Shown piece by piece: positions 14,689 to 23,585 of a stretch of 64,000 nucleotides of DNA (position 1 is its first letter; every line of letters starts with the position of its first letter). A model generated the notes under the pieces. It was not told the origin of the DNA, ran no database searches, and was given only the letters and a program-made list of their open reading frames with translations. The DNA is from Aliiglaciecola sp041538045 (lineage in GTDB: Bacteria > Pseudomonadota > Gammaproteobacteria > Enterobacterales > Alteromonadaceae). A program made the position numbers and the translations under genes. Where the stretch lies: contig NZ_JBGOSE010000008.1 in NCBI RefSeq assembly GCF_041538045.1, positions 108,013 through 172,012 of the forward strand, written 5' to 3'.

Positions 14689-17288
14689 CAAGCCTTATCA
14701 TTTTCCCACTTTTTCACCCAATCAGGTATTTTGCTTGCGACCATGGGTTTAGCGATTCCGTAACCTTGAGCCAGTTCGCAACCTAGCTGCAAAAGTGCTT
14801 TACCATGGGCAATGGTTTCTACACCTTCAGCGATTACCTTACGTTGGAAAGTTGTTGCTAAGCTTATGACACCTTGCACAATTGCCAAGTCATCATTGTC
14901 TTCTAACATGTCTCGGACAAAACTCTGATCAATTTTAATTAAATATGCAGGAAGTCGTTTAAGGTAAGTTAGTGAAGAGTAACCTGTGCCAAAATCATCA
15001 ATAGCAAATCTAACTCCTAAATCTCGGCAATCATTCATTGTTTTAGACACAATATCGGTATCATGCAGGGCACTGGTTTCCAAAATTTCAAGCTCTAGGC
15101 GATTGGGGTTAACTGCAGGGTGGGCGGCCAATAGCGTTGACAACCGAGCGGTAAAATTAGCTTGCTGTAATTGATAAGCGCTAATGTTGACACTAACGGG
15201 TATATCCAAACCTAATTTCTGCCAACTCTCTATCTGAAGTAGTGCAGTGCTGATCACCCATTCGCCTACTTTTAAACTCACTCTCAGCCCCTCTATTAAG
15301 GGTAAAAACTTTAGTGGCGGGATTAATCCATTGGTTTTGTGTTGCCATCTAATAAGCGCTTCAACACCTACGGTTTCGCCGCTTAGCATGTTTATTTTTG
15401 GCTGGTAATGCAATACAAATTCATTGTTTTCTATGGCGGTATAAATATTTTCTATGTTCTCACGTTGCGAGTTGAGAGCTATATCGTGAGCGATATCAAA
15501 CTGATGGTAGCGATTTTTGCCTGCCTGTTTGGCGATATACATGGCTTGGTCTGCATGTCGTATAAGTTGATCTGCATCGACATTGTCGTGAGGGTAGAGG
15601 GTTACACCAATGCTGGCGGAAACTTGTATAGATGCATTGCCAATGCTGACGGGATCAGATGCGGCTTTTAATAAACGATTTAATACATGCTTAGTATCTT
15701 CAAATTTCTCTAAATCTACCATTACTGCGATAAACTCATCGCCGCCGATGCGAGCGAGGGTATCGCCTTCGCGCAATGCTTCTTTCATCCGCTGTGAAAG
15801 GGCAATGAGCAAGTCATCTCCTACATTGTGGCCATAGGTGTCATTAACCGCTTTGAACCCATCTAAGTCCATAAATGCAACCGCTAAAGATTTTTTACGA
15901 CGTTCACATTGTATAGTGGCTTGATTCAATCTGTCGGCTAATAATACCCGATTAGGGAGGTTAGTTAGCGCATCATAGTGGGCAATGCGCTCAAGTTGCC
16001 CCTGATACTCTTTCATAGGTGTGATATCTGTAGATAAGGATACATAGTGTTGTACTTTACCTGCTGTGTTTTTCACGGCATTTATAGTGACCAGTTCGGG
16101 ATAAATAACGCCATTTTTGCGTTTACTCCATACTTCCCCGCGCCAATAACCTTGTTTGGTCATTGCATCCCATATTTCTAGGTAAAATTCGTCGGAGTGG
16201 CGTTCAGAACGAAATATATTTGGTGATTTCCCTCGTACTTCTTCAAGGGAGTATCCACTCATTTTACTAAACGTATCGTTAATTTCGATGATTTTATGGT
16301 TAGCGTCGGTAATCATGATGCCCTCTTGAGCATGAGTAAAGACGCTTGCTGCACGTTCGAGCTTTTCTTCAGCGTGTTTTTTTTCTATGGCAATACTAGC
16401 CAAACTGGCGGTTTGTTCAATTAGTTCAAGATCTGCAGGCGTGGGTTGATGGGCTTTATGGTGATAGATAGCAAAAGTACCTAACACCTTTCCAGAAGTG
16501 GAACGTATTGGCTCTGACCAACATGCTCCTAATTTAGCTTCTGCGGCGAGTTCTTTGTACTGCTGCCAGTAAGGGTGATTAAGAACATCATTTACAATAA
16601 CGCGCTTATTGGTATAAGCAGCAGTCCCACAAGAACCCACACCAATGCCTATTTCAATACCATTGATAGCTTCATTGTAAAACGCAGGCAGGCTTGATGC
16701 AGTCCCAATCACTAGGTGTTTTTGAGAATCATCTAATAATAAGACACTACAAAGCATGTCAGGATTCTCTTGTTCAACTACACGAACTATCGCTTGTAAG
16801 ATTTCATTTAATGGTTTGCCACTGGAGATGAGTTCTAGTGCATGTCCACTTGACTTTACTCTTGACTCAATTTGCTTGCGATAACTAATATCATGAATGA
16901 TTCCGACTAAAAAATGTTTACCTTGGGAGTCAGTAAATCGCTTTTTATTGGTTAATATTGTTTTTTCTTTGCTTCCCGTAATCGTTAAAGTTTCTTCGCA
17001 TAGAATTTCTTTACCAGTTTGTAGTACTTTTTTGTCAGTGGACAAAAAACGCGCTTGCTGCTCTGGCGTGACTCTTTGTGCTAGTGTTCGTCCTAACGCT
17101 TCTTGTCGAGTTACACCTAATATTTTGCAAAATGCATCATTGACAAGTAATAACCGGTAATGCTCATCTTTTACAAAAATCGGATCCTTAGAAATATTGA
17201 AAGCAGCACTAAAATACTTTTCAATCTCAGTAGGCTTCTCGAAGAATTGACTGAGGGGAGGCGCGTTTATAGTGTCTTTTGATGTCAT
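14673..17288 (-). CDS. PAS-GAF-PAS-GGDEF-EAL c-di-GMP turnover protein
   Basis: An 871-residue cytosolic signalling protein. Domains in order: PAS (about 25-140), GAF (150-305, with GVGSCGTAAY at 216-225), PAS/PAC (310-430), GGDEF (435-600) and EAL (610-865). The diguanylate cyclase site GGDEF is intact at 515-519, with an inhibitory I-site RxxD at 506-509. The phosphodiesterase signature VEAL at 642-645, DDFGTGYSSL and AEGVET are also intact, so both activities are possible. No transmembrane segment, so the sensed signal is probably intracellular (PAS and GAF ligands unknown). AGGAG precedes the ATG. The 3' end runs into a 7-bp tandem repeat. Single-gene unit. Confidence 0.93.
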   Translation of the reverse strand: MTSKDTINAPPLSQFFEKPTEIEKYFSAAFNISKDPIFVKDEHYRLLLVNDAFCKILGVTRQEALGRTLAQRVTPEQQARFLSTDKKVLQTGKEILCEETLTITGSKEKTILTNKKRFTDSQGKHFLVGIIHDISYRKQIESRVKSSGHALELISSGKPLNEILQAIVRVVEQENPDMLCSVLLLDDSQKHLVIGTASSLPAFYNEAINGIEIGIGVGSCGTAAYTNKRVIVNDVLNHPYWQQYKELAAEAKLGACWSEPIRSTSGKVLGTFAIYHHKAHQPTPADLELIEQTASLASIAIEKKHAEEKLERAASVFTHAQEGIMITDANHKIIEINDTFSKMSGYSLEEVRGKSPNIFRSERHSDEFYLEIWDAMTKQGYWRGEVWSKRKNGVIYPELVTINAVKNTAGKVQHYVSLSTDITPMKEYQGQLERIAHYDALTNLPNRVLLADRLNQATIQCERRKKSLAVAFMDLDGFKAVNDTYGHNVGDDLLIALSQRMKEALREGDTLARIGGDEFIAVMVDLEKFEDTKHVLNRLLKAASDPVSIGNASIQVSASIGVTLYPHDNVDADQLIRHADQAMYIAKQAGKNRYHQFDIAHDIALNSQRENIENIYTAIENNEFVLHYQPKINMLSGETVGVEALIRWQHKTNGLIPPLKFLPLIEGLRVSLKVGEWVISTALLQIESWQKLGLDIPVSVNISAYQLQQANFTARLSTLLAAHPAVNPNRLELEILETSALHDTDIVSKTMNDCRDLGVRFAIDDFGTGYSSLTYLKRLPAYLIKIDQSFVRDMLEDNDDLAIVQGVISLATTFQRKVIAEGVETIAHGKALLQLGCELAQGYGIAKPMVASKIPDWVKKWENDKAWKFDV

Positions 17289-17632
17289 GTTACAAACTCC
17301 TAGTCAGATAATTTTAGCAATAGATATCGATTCGTGCTGCTGACCGTTATAACGATTTATCATTAAATTGGTGACTTATCCTCAATTTTAGTTCATTTGA
17401 GTAGACTGATAGTAGTAAATTCTTTGAGTTTAAGATGTATTTGTATAATTAAAAATAACTCGGCAGGGAATACTAATAACTGAATCAGAAGAGCATTATA
17501 AAGCTTCGCTGAAAGATGGTAATTAGACATTGGTTTTAGAAAAGAAGATAAAGCTAAACACTTTCGCAATATGCACCGTCCAATTTTCAGTTTGAATGAC
17601 AATACTGCCAATAGAGACTTCTTAAGGTTTTG
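17289..17632. other. 344-base gap with no convincing gene
   Basis: A/T-rich spacer between the 5' end of the GGDEF-EAL gene and the 3' end of the MFS gene on the same strand. A 72-codon minus-strand frame (17393-17611) exists, but it has no Shine-Dalgarno and no recognisable sequence, so I do not call it. The promoter of the GGDEF-EAL gene should lie at the left part. Confidence 0.6.
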
Positions 17633-19048
17633 TTAAGAGTCATCTTTTATGCAAAACCAAGCTATAGCTGAAATTAGCAGACAAGCGCCACATATTACGA
17701 ATAACATATCCTTGTTCGCCACTTGGTTTATGTACTTTCCTATCCCTAAGCTTGAAACTAATTGAGGTAAAACAACGGATAGGTTAAACAACCCCATAAA
17801 TAGTCCCATTTTTGCTGGAGGCACCTTTTGAGACATAATTGCAAACGGCAAACTAATTGTTGCTGCCCAACCAATGCCCAGAAAAGCCATCATTATATAA
17901 ATCCCTAATTTTGACTCACCAACTTGAGACAACACGAAATAGGCGACGGACATTGATAATATACAATAGGTATGTACTTTTACTCGCCCCAACTTTTTCG
18001 CTAAAGGCTCTAACAATAATGCAGGTAAAATAGCGGACACCACACTTAATATGAGAAAGCCTGCGCTGATAACCTGTCCCGTTTGATTATTTGAAAGCTC
18101 AGGGAGATTCTGTTTAATAAAACCAATAATATAAATAAACATAGATTGCACACCCAACCAAGTGAAGGCATGCGCGGCCAATACTTTTTTAAATCCTTGT
18201 TCACTGGTGCCATCGGGCTTGTGGGTATCTTTAGTGATTAGGGTTTTGAATATCAGTATCAGGGTTAACATGAGGCAGGCTAGCTCTACCCAGTAGTGTT
18301 GAATATCAATGTTAGCCATTTTAATTGTGAACGCATAAACCGAATAAAGAATAAATCCCCAAAGCGGTTCAATGACTTTGCAACCGTTCCAAAAGCCCAG
18401 CTTGGTATGCTGTTCTGACGATTCTGAGTGTTCAAAACTACGTGATTCAGTTACAAACAGCGGGGGAATGATAGACATGACCAGTACCAGACCCACACCT
18501 ATATAAATCAACGCGTAATTATTCCAAAAGGTACCAATTACATAAGCTAAAACACCAAATGAACCGGATACTGTTTGCATCCAAGTATAGCCTTTAGTAC
18601 GCTCATGTCCTTTTGGTGTAACATCGGCAATGATGGAGCGTGTTGGATTGAAACTGATGTTAATGGACAAATCAAGTGTTAGGGCTACCAGCACTGCAAT
18701 ACCTAAAATAGCTTCAATATTTAGCGCTGCGGAAATAATACCTATGTTTGGCAGAGCCAATAAACTAAGGGAAGCAAGTACACCACCGATGATAATAAAT
18801 GGCCTTCTTCTGCCACCCCAAAACCAAATATTGTCGCTAATTGCGCCAACAATGACTTGTCCTAAAATACCTGCGATAGGCCCAGCCGCCCAGACAAAAC
18901 CTACATCATGCAAATCCAAACCGTACTGCGTGGTCAATAACCAACTTAAAGCGGCAATCTGTACTGACAGGGCAAAGCCCATGGCACTTGCTGGCAAACT
19001 AAGGAGGCTATAAAAACCATTACTAAGACTTTTTTGGAACGCTAGCAT
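17633..19048 (-). CDS. MFS sugar transporter, SUT/SLC45-like
   Basis: Inner-membrane secondary carrier of 471 residues with about 12 membrane segments. The loop between segments 2 and 3 contains GAISDN followed by WGGRRRPFI; the GRRRP signature is typical of sucrose/maltose-type proton symporters of the GPH/SUT (SLC45) group. Substrate is therefore probably a disaccharide or glucoside, by inference only. GAGAG sits 4 bases before the ATG. It is transcribed divergently from nagZ across about 200 bases of A/T-rich DNA that contains the palindrome CATACGTATG (19133-19142), a possible operator. No regulator gene adjoins. Confidence 0.8.
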   Translation of the reverse strand: MLAFQKSLSNGFYSLLSLPASAMGFALSVQIAALSWLLTTQYGLDLHDVGFVWAAGPIAGILGQVIVGAISDNIWFWGGRRRPFIIIGGVLASLSLLALPNIGIISAALNIEAILGIAVLVALTLDLSINISFNPTRSIIADVTPKGHERTKGYTWMQTVSGSFGVLAYVIGTFWNNYALIYIGVGLVLVMSIIPPLFVTESRSFEHSESSEQHTKLGFWNGCKVIEPLWGFILYSVYAFTIKMANIDIQHYWVELACLMLTLILIFKTLITKDTHKPDGTSEQGFKKVLAAHAFTWLGVQSMFIYIIGFIKQNLPELSNNQTGQVISAGFLILSVVSAILPALLLEPLAKKLGRVKVHTYCILSMSVAYFVLSQVGESKLGIYIMMAFLGIGWAATISLPFAIMSQKVPPAKMGLFMGLFNLSVVLPQLVSSLGIGKYINQVANKDMLFVICGACLLISAIAWFCIKDDS

Positions 19049-19249
19049 ACAGCTCTCTTATTTTTATTATCTGGATTGTTAACATTTTTTTAACTAAGCC
19101 ATTGTATATAAAGTGGTTTGATTTGATAGAAACATACGTATGCATTAATTAAAAAACGCAGAAAGCTGAGAAAAGTGAATTTAACTTTAGTTATGTTATT
19201 CATTCTTATATAGTTTTATATATATAACTCAATGATTAACGAGGGCCCA

Positions 19250-20263
19250 ATGGGACCAATAATGCTGGATGTCGAAGGGTATGAGATCAGCGCCGAAGAA
19301 AAAGACATCTTAGATCATCCCCTAGTTGGCGGAATCATCTTATTTTCACGAAATTACTACGACCAGAAACAGCTAAAAGAGTTGGTTGTTGAATTGCGAA
19401 AGCATGCCCGCAATGACGTGCTCATTGCCGTTGATCACGAAGGGGGAAGGGTACAGCGTTTTCGCGATGGTTTTAGCTCAATCCCTGCAATGGGCAGCAT
19501 TTGTGAGCCTGACCAAAAACTTTCTGAGAGCATGTTGATGCAGGCTAAAAGCTTTGGCTGGCTGATGGCCGCAGAGCTACTTGCGTTTGATATAGATATC
19601 AGTTTTGCACCGGTGTTGGATATGCACGGCATTTCTGACGTTATCGGTAATCGTAGTTTCCATCAACAACCGCAACATATTGTGTCACTTGCTAGTGCTT
19701 TTATAAACGGAATGCATAATGCAGGAATGAAATGTACCGGCAAACATTTCCCAGGTCATGGCAATGTAAAAGAGGATAGCCATGTAGCAATGCCTGTTGA
19801 TAAACGACCCAGTGAAGATATTTTTCAACTGGATATGACTATATTTGAAACCCTTAATCAACAAGGTTTATTGGATGCGGTGATGCCTGCCCATGTTATT
19901 TATCCGGCTGTAGATAGTTTGCCTGCTGGATTTTCTCCGGTCTGGGTTGACCAAATACTGCGCAAACGACTTGGCTTCGAAGGTGTGGTTTTCACCGATG
20001 ATTTGTCTATGCAAGGGGCAGTGCAATTAGGCTCAATTGTTGAGCGAATTCAAGCTGCATTAGGTGCTGGCTGTGATATGACGCTGGTTTGTAACAGCCC
20101 AAAGGACGCGGCTAAAGCTATCGATGGATTGCCAACTGGTTACCAATCCACAGGAAGAGCAACAAGTATGCGCAAGGGACCCTTTTTTAATTTTGAACAA
20201 TTACAAAAAACGGAAAAATATCAAAAGGCGTTACGTGCTTTAGGCGAATTTAGTGAAGCTTAA
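19250..20263 (+). CDS. nagZ: Beta-N-acetylhexosaminidase NagZ
   Basis: Cytosolic family 3 glycoside hydrolase that removes GlcNAc from GlcNAc-anhydroMurNAc peptides during peptidoglycan recycling. 337 residues in the chosen frame. Visible: MLDVEGYE at the start, substrate loop KHFPGHG at 165-171 followed by Asp176 and His178, the NagZ-specific acid/base dyad, and the nucleophile region FTDDLSMQGA near 245. A start at 19232 would add five residues plus Met; the ATG at 19250 has GAGGG about 5 bases upstream and gives the canonical MGPIMLDVEG. The downstream transporter start overlaps its end by 11 bases. Confidence 0.96.
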   Translation: MGPIMLDVEGYEISAEEKDILDHPLVGGIILFSRNYYDQKQLKELVVELRKHARNDVLIAVDHEGGRVQRFRDGFSSIPAMGSICEPDQKLSESMLMQAKSFGWLMAAELLAFDIDISFAPVLDMHGISDVIGNRSFHQQPQHIVSLASAFINGMHNAGMKCTGKHFPGHGNVKEDSHVAMPVDKRPSEDIFQLDMTIFETLNQQGLLDAVMPAHVIYPAVDSLPAGFSPVWVDQILRKRLGFEGVVFTDDLSMQGAVQLGSIVERIQAALGAGCDMTLVCNSPKDAAKAIDGLPTGYQSTGRATSMRKGPFFNFEQLQKTEKYQKALRALGEFSEA

Positions 20264-21632
20264 TTATCCGGTTATTTGTATTGCCTTTGTTATTTCATCT
20301 GCGGTTTATGCTGGTCTATTCCTATACATGCAGCAAACTCATCTAATTGCTGTTACGGCTTCTATTACGTTATTCATCGCTACGTTATGGGTATCCGAAG
20401 CGTTGCCTATTCCGGTTACCTCATTAATTCCATTTTTTGCTTTTCCCATGGCGGGGGTTATCACCCATAAAGAAGCTGCCTCAGCACTTGGCAGCCATGT
20501 CATTTTATTGTTGATGGGGGCTTTTATGTTATCCAAGTCCTTAGAGCGATCCAACGTTCACAGCCGCCTGGCACTTTATATGATAAGAATGACTGGTAGT
20601 CAAAGTCCACGGCGCTTAGTGTTAGGTTTTATGTTAACTGCCGCTATTTTGAGTATGTGGATTTCGAATACAGCGACAACTCTTATGTTACTGCCCATAG
20701 TGTTAGCTATTGTTCCGCACATTAAACAACAAAAGATCATTGTTGCCTTGTTGTTGGGCATTGCCTATTCAGCAAGCTTAGGTGGCGTTGGCACTCCCAT
20801 TGGTACGCCACCAAATATTATTTTTATGAGTGTTTACTCAGAAGTCCAGGGACATGAAATTGATTTTTTACAGTGGATGAAGACAGGTGTTCCGGTTGTC
20901 ATTATCGCGATTCCGTTAATGGCAATTTGGTTAACCCGTGGCTTAAAAACCATGGATGATTGCCATTTACCTAAAGTTGGAAGTTGGCAAATAGCAGAAA
21001 AACGCGTGTTAATCGTATTTTCGTTTGTGGCTTTGGCTTGGGTTTTAAGACCTTATTGGACAAGTTGGTTCAACATGCCATATGTCGGGGATAGCACTAT
21101 TGCTCTGCTGGGCGTGGTATTAATGTTTCTCGTTCCCAATGGGAATCTAACTCAATATGGCAAAAAACAAACGCTGCTGGATTGGCCCACTGCAAATGAT
21201 ATTCCTTGGGGCATGTTATTGCTTTTTGCTGGAGGGATCTGCATTGCGAAAGCATTTACTGCTTCAGGTTTGAGTGAAGTCATGGGCGGTTGGCTAAATG
21301 GGTTATCTGCGCTTCCAGTGCCTTTATTGGTTTTATCAATTTGCCTTTTTGTTACCTTTCTCACTGAGATAACATCCAACACAGCCACCGCTACTTTATT
21401 GATGCCAATTTTAGCTACTGCGGGCATTGCTGCTGGTGTCGATCCTGCTTTATTAATGATGCCTGCTGCTATGAGTGCAAGTTGTGCCTTTATGCTTCCG
21501 GTGGCTACAGCACCAAATGCCATAGTGTATGGAACCGGTAAATTTAGTATTAAAACCATGGCCAGAGAGGGATTCATGCTCAACATTATCGCTGCTGTCG
21601 TCATCACTGTTGTCAGTGTATTTACATTTTAG
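20253..21632 (+). CDS. DASS/SLC13-family anion symporter
   Basis: Inner-membrane sodium-coupled carrier of 459 residues for di- or tricarboxylates or sulfate. Two inverted halves each carry the SNT motif: WISNTATTLMLLP in the first and ITSNTATATLLMP in the second, both of which form the substrate and sodium sites in VcINDY-type proteins. TPIGTPPN matches the first-half loop. The substrate cannot be decided. It starts with GTG inside the last codons of nagZ (11-base overlap), so the two are translationally coupled. A functional link with muropeptide recycling is not obvious. Confidence 0.88.
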   Translation: MKLNYPVICIAFVISSAVYAGLFLYMQQTHLIAVTASITLFIATLWVSEALPIPVTSLIPFFAFPMAGVITHKEAASALGSHVILLLMGAFMLSKSLERSNVHSRLALYMIRMTGSQSPRRLVLGFMLTAAILSMWISNTATTLMLLPIVLAIVPHIKQQKIIVALLLGIAYSASLGGVGTPIGTPPNIIFMSVYSEVQGHEIDFLQWMKTGVPVVIIAIPLMAIWLTRGLKTMDDCHLPKVGSWQIAEKRVLIVFSFVALAWVLRPYWTSWFNMPYVGDSTIALLGVVLMFLVPNGNLTQYGKKQTLLDWPTANDIPWGMLLLFAGGICIAKAFTASGLSEVMGGWLNGLSALPVPLLVLSICLFVTFLTEITSNTATATLLMPILATAGIAAGVDPALLMMPAAMSASCAFMLPVATAPNAIVYGTGKFSIKTMAREGFMLNIIAAVVITVVSVFTF

Positions 21633-21686
21633 AGTGCCTAACAAATAGCAATCTTCAAAAGAGCATGATTTATACAAGAGTCTGGG

Positions 21687-22217
21687 TTAGGAGACTTTTG
21701 TTTCTTCTATAATGTAATGGTGATTAATCGCTCTGGCCAATACAAACAAGTAATCAGATAATCGATTTAAGTATTGCAAACAAGCTTCGGGAACAGGGTA
21801 GGTTGAAAGTAAACCTACCATGCGTCTTTCAGCTCTTCTTGCTACCGTGCGGCAAACGTGAGCTTGAGATGCTATGGTATGTCCACCGGGCAAAATAAAG
21901 TGAGTTTGTGGCGCAAGCTTAGCTTGTAATTGGTCAATTGTAGTTTCAAGTTGGGTAACAGCGTTTTCCGTTAAGGAGGCATTTGCTGAAATAGCAAAAC
22001 CGATTTGAAACAGATTTTTCTGAATATCCATTAATAACTCTGTTTGTTCGCTGATCACCGGGCAACGGCTATTACTGATTAATAGCCCAATATTGGCATT
22101 AAGCTCATCTAAGGTTCCATAACACTCTAAAACCTCATCATTTTTATCTAAGCGAACCACTTTATCAGCATAAATTTGGGTTTTACCCGTGTCGCCAGAC
22201 TTTGTATATATTTTCAA
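21687..22217 (-). CDS. Cob(I)alamin adenosyltransferase, PduO type
   Basis: Cytosolic enzyme that transfers the adenosyl group of ATP to Co(I) corrinoid, making adenosylcobalamin; 176 residues. The N-terminal ATP-binding motif YTKSGDTGKT (residues 4-13) and the C-terminal RRAERRMV and NRLSDYLFVLAR segments are diagnostic of the PduO/MMAB family. The start codon is TTG (22215-22217) with a weak purine stretch AAGAG upstream; no ATG fits. Convergent with the DASS gene, 54 bases apart. It lies 12 bases after the csiV stop on the same strand, so it may be the last gene of the PilZ-mfd-csiV transcript. No other cobalamin gene lies in the window. Confidence 0.92.
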   Translation of the reverse strand: MKIYTKSGDTGKTQIYADKVVRLDKNDEVLECYGTLDELNANIGLLISNSRCPVISEQTELLMDIQKNLFQIGFAISANASLTENAVTQLETTIDQLQAKLAPQTHFILPGGHTIASQAHVCRTVARRAERRMVGLLSTYPVPEACLQYLNRLSDYLFVLARAINHHYIIEETKVS

Positions 22218-22229
22218 TTTATTTGCTCT

Positions 22230-23585
22230 TTAGTTTTTTTGACCATCAAAGGTTGCGGGTAAATCATAACGTCTGATTTGGATAATCATGCCAAACAAGG
22301 GATGATCAAAATAATGGACTTGATTACTGATCACTCGACGTAATTGCTTGAACGGGTAACTTTGCAATCGGTCTGGTTCTGGCAAAGATTGTTGTACTTG
22401 ATTTGCCGCAGCTTCTTCTCTTAAATAGGCTGGAGAGTCAAAAACGGGTGCTCTAAAATCAAGATCACTGTCGATGTGCAAGTAGGGAGTACGTTGAATA
22501 TAACGTAAAAACACTTTAACTGTGCCATCTAGCTCCCAAATATCGTTTTCTTGAAGGGAAGTATCACTGGTTAACATATGATTTTCATCAACAACATCAA
22601 TAGCTGGTAGAGAATATTCAAAATTATCATCATTCAGAGCTAACTTTATCTGTTCTATTAAATCCGTTTGCTGCTCTTGTTGTACCTGTTGCTTGTCAGT
22701 GAATTCAGAAGCAGAGATCTTTCCGTTTTGGTTTTCCGACAATGAATCTACTAGGCTGGTTAACTCAATACTGCTACTTTGTTCAGGTATTCGTTTTCCA
22801 GTTACTGCATCGAACTCTTTACCGTAATTTTTACCTGCAAATAAGTGAAGCGCTATGGCGTTATCTTGGCCGAAAACCGTTTGTTGTCGCCAGCCCATAT
22901 GAAGTATGGTCGATAACCCTCTTTGACGATTAATGTCGCGGGCCAACTCATTTAACTCAAAGCTATCGGATGAAAGTAATTGGGTAGTATGTAACGACGG
23001 ATCTTCAGTATGACTAATAACAGTGGGCACTTTTTCAATAAAGGGTTTGATGGGCTTTTCGTGCTCCATGCGACATAGAAAGTTAGTCGGCACCTTGACC
23101 TCTTCTAAGGGAAAGTTAAGCTGCCAAATATCGAGATATGCTATAGGTTCCGCGACATCGTCATTTTCAATAACGTCTGAATTGGCCAGGGCAAATTGCT
23201 TATCATCAAATGCAACATAATTCCCAAAGGTATCCTTAAGAATAATGTCAGAGCCAATTTCTTGTGGTTCAGTGGATTCAGAAAAGCATAAAGGAAGCCC
23301 AACAAAAACCGATTCTAAATCGGGATATAAATAGTCATGTAGGTTTTCAAACCCAACAGGTGAGGGCTCTATTGCTATTTTGTTTGGAAATTTTTCGACA
23401 ATAGATGCTGGGTCTATATTACGTTTATAGACAATAACTTCGACGTCAAACCACCATTGTTTTTCTTGGCTGGCGGCTACAAAGCTAATAGACAAAAGCA
23501 GCCAAGCTAAGATCGCTTTCGGAATAACAGCCAGACTCAATCTAAAACATTTTTGAACACAGAACACAGTTAATTTACCTTTCAT
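22230..23585 (-). CDS. csiV: CsiV family protein
   Basis: A 451-residue exported protein. Signal-like hydrophobic segment at about residues 20-36 (AILAWLLLSISFVAAS), then a mature domain starting WWFDVEVIVYKR, and the conserved C-terminal block with RTPYLHIDSDLDFR and FDHPLFGMIIQIRRY. This pattern matches the CsiV family, described as peptidoglycan-binding. The central 200 residues are acidic, Gln-rich and poorly conserved. Its ATG overlaps the mfd stop (23582-23585), so translation is coupled. Periplasmic location is predicted; the role in this organism is unknown. Confidence 0.85.
   Translation of the reverse strand: MKGKLTVFCVQKCFRLSLAVIPKAILAWLLLSISFVAASQEKQWWFDVEVIVYKRNIDPASIVEKFPNKIAIEPSPVGFENLHDYLYPDLESVFVGLPLCFSESTEPQEIGSDIILKDTFGNYVAFDDKQFALANSDVIENDDVAEPIAYLDIWQLNFPLEEVKVPTNFLCRMEHEKPIKPFIEKVPTVISHTEDPSLHTTQLLSSDSFELNELARDINRQRGLSTILHMGWRQQTVFGQDNAIALHLFAGKNYGKEFDAVTGKRIPEQSSSIELTSLVDSLSENQNGKISASEFTDKQQVQQEQQTDLIEQIKLALNDDNFEYSLPAIDVVDENHMLTSDTSLQENDIWELDGTVKVFLRYIQRTPYLHIDSDLDFRAPVFDSPAYLREEAAANQVQQSLPEPDRLQSYPFKQLRRVISNQVHYFDHPLFGMIIQIRRYDLPATFDGQKN

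Noticed and set aside
17393..17611. A 72-codon minus-strand reading frame in the gap between the MFS and GGDEF-EAL genes
   Set aside because: No Shine-Dalgarno, no recognisable sequence, A/T-rich composition typical of spacer; likely chance.
21152..21607. A 151-codon minus-strand frame inside the DASS transporter gene
   Set aside because: Antisense shadow; the plus-strand frame has clear SNT motifs and membrane segments.
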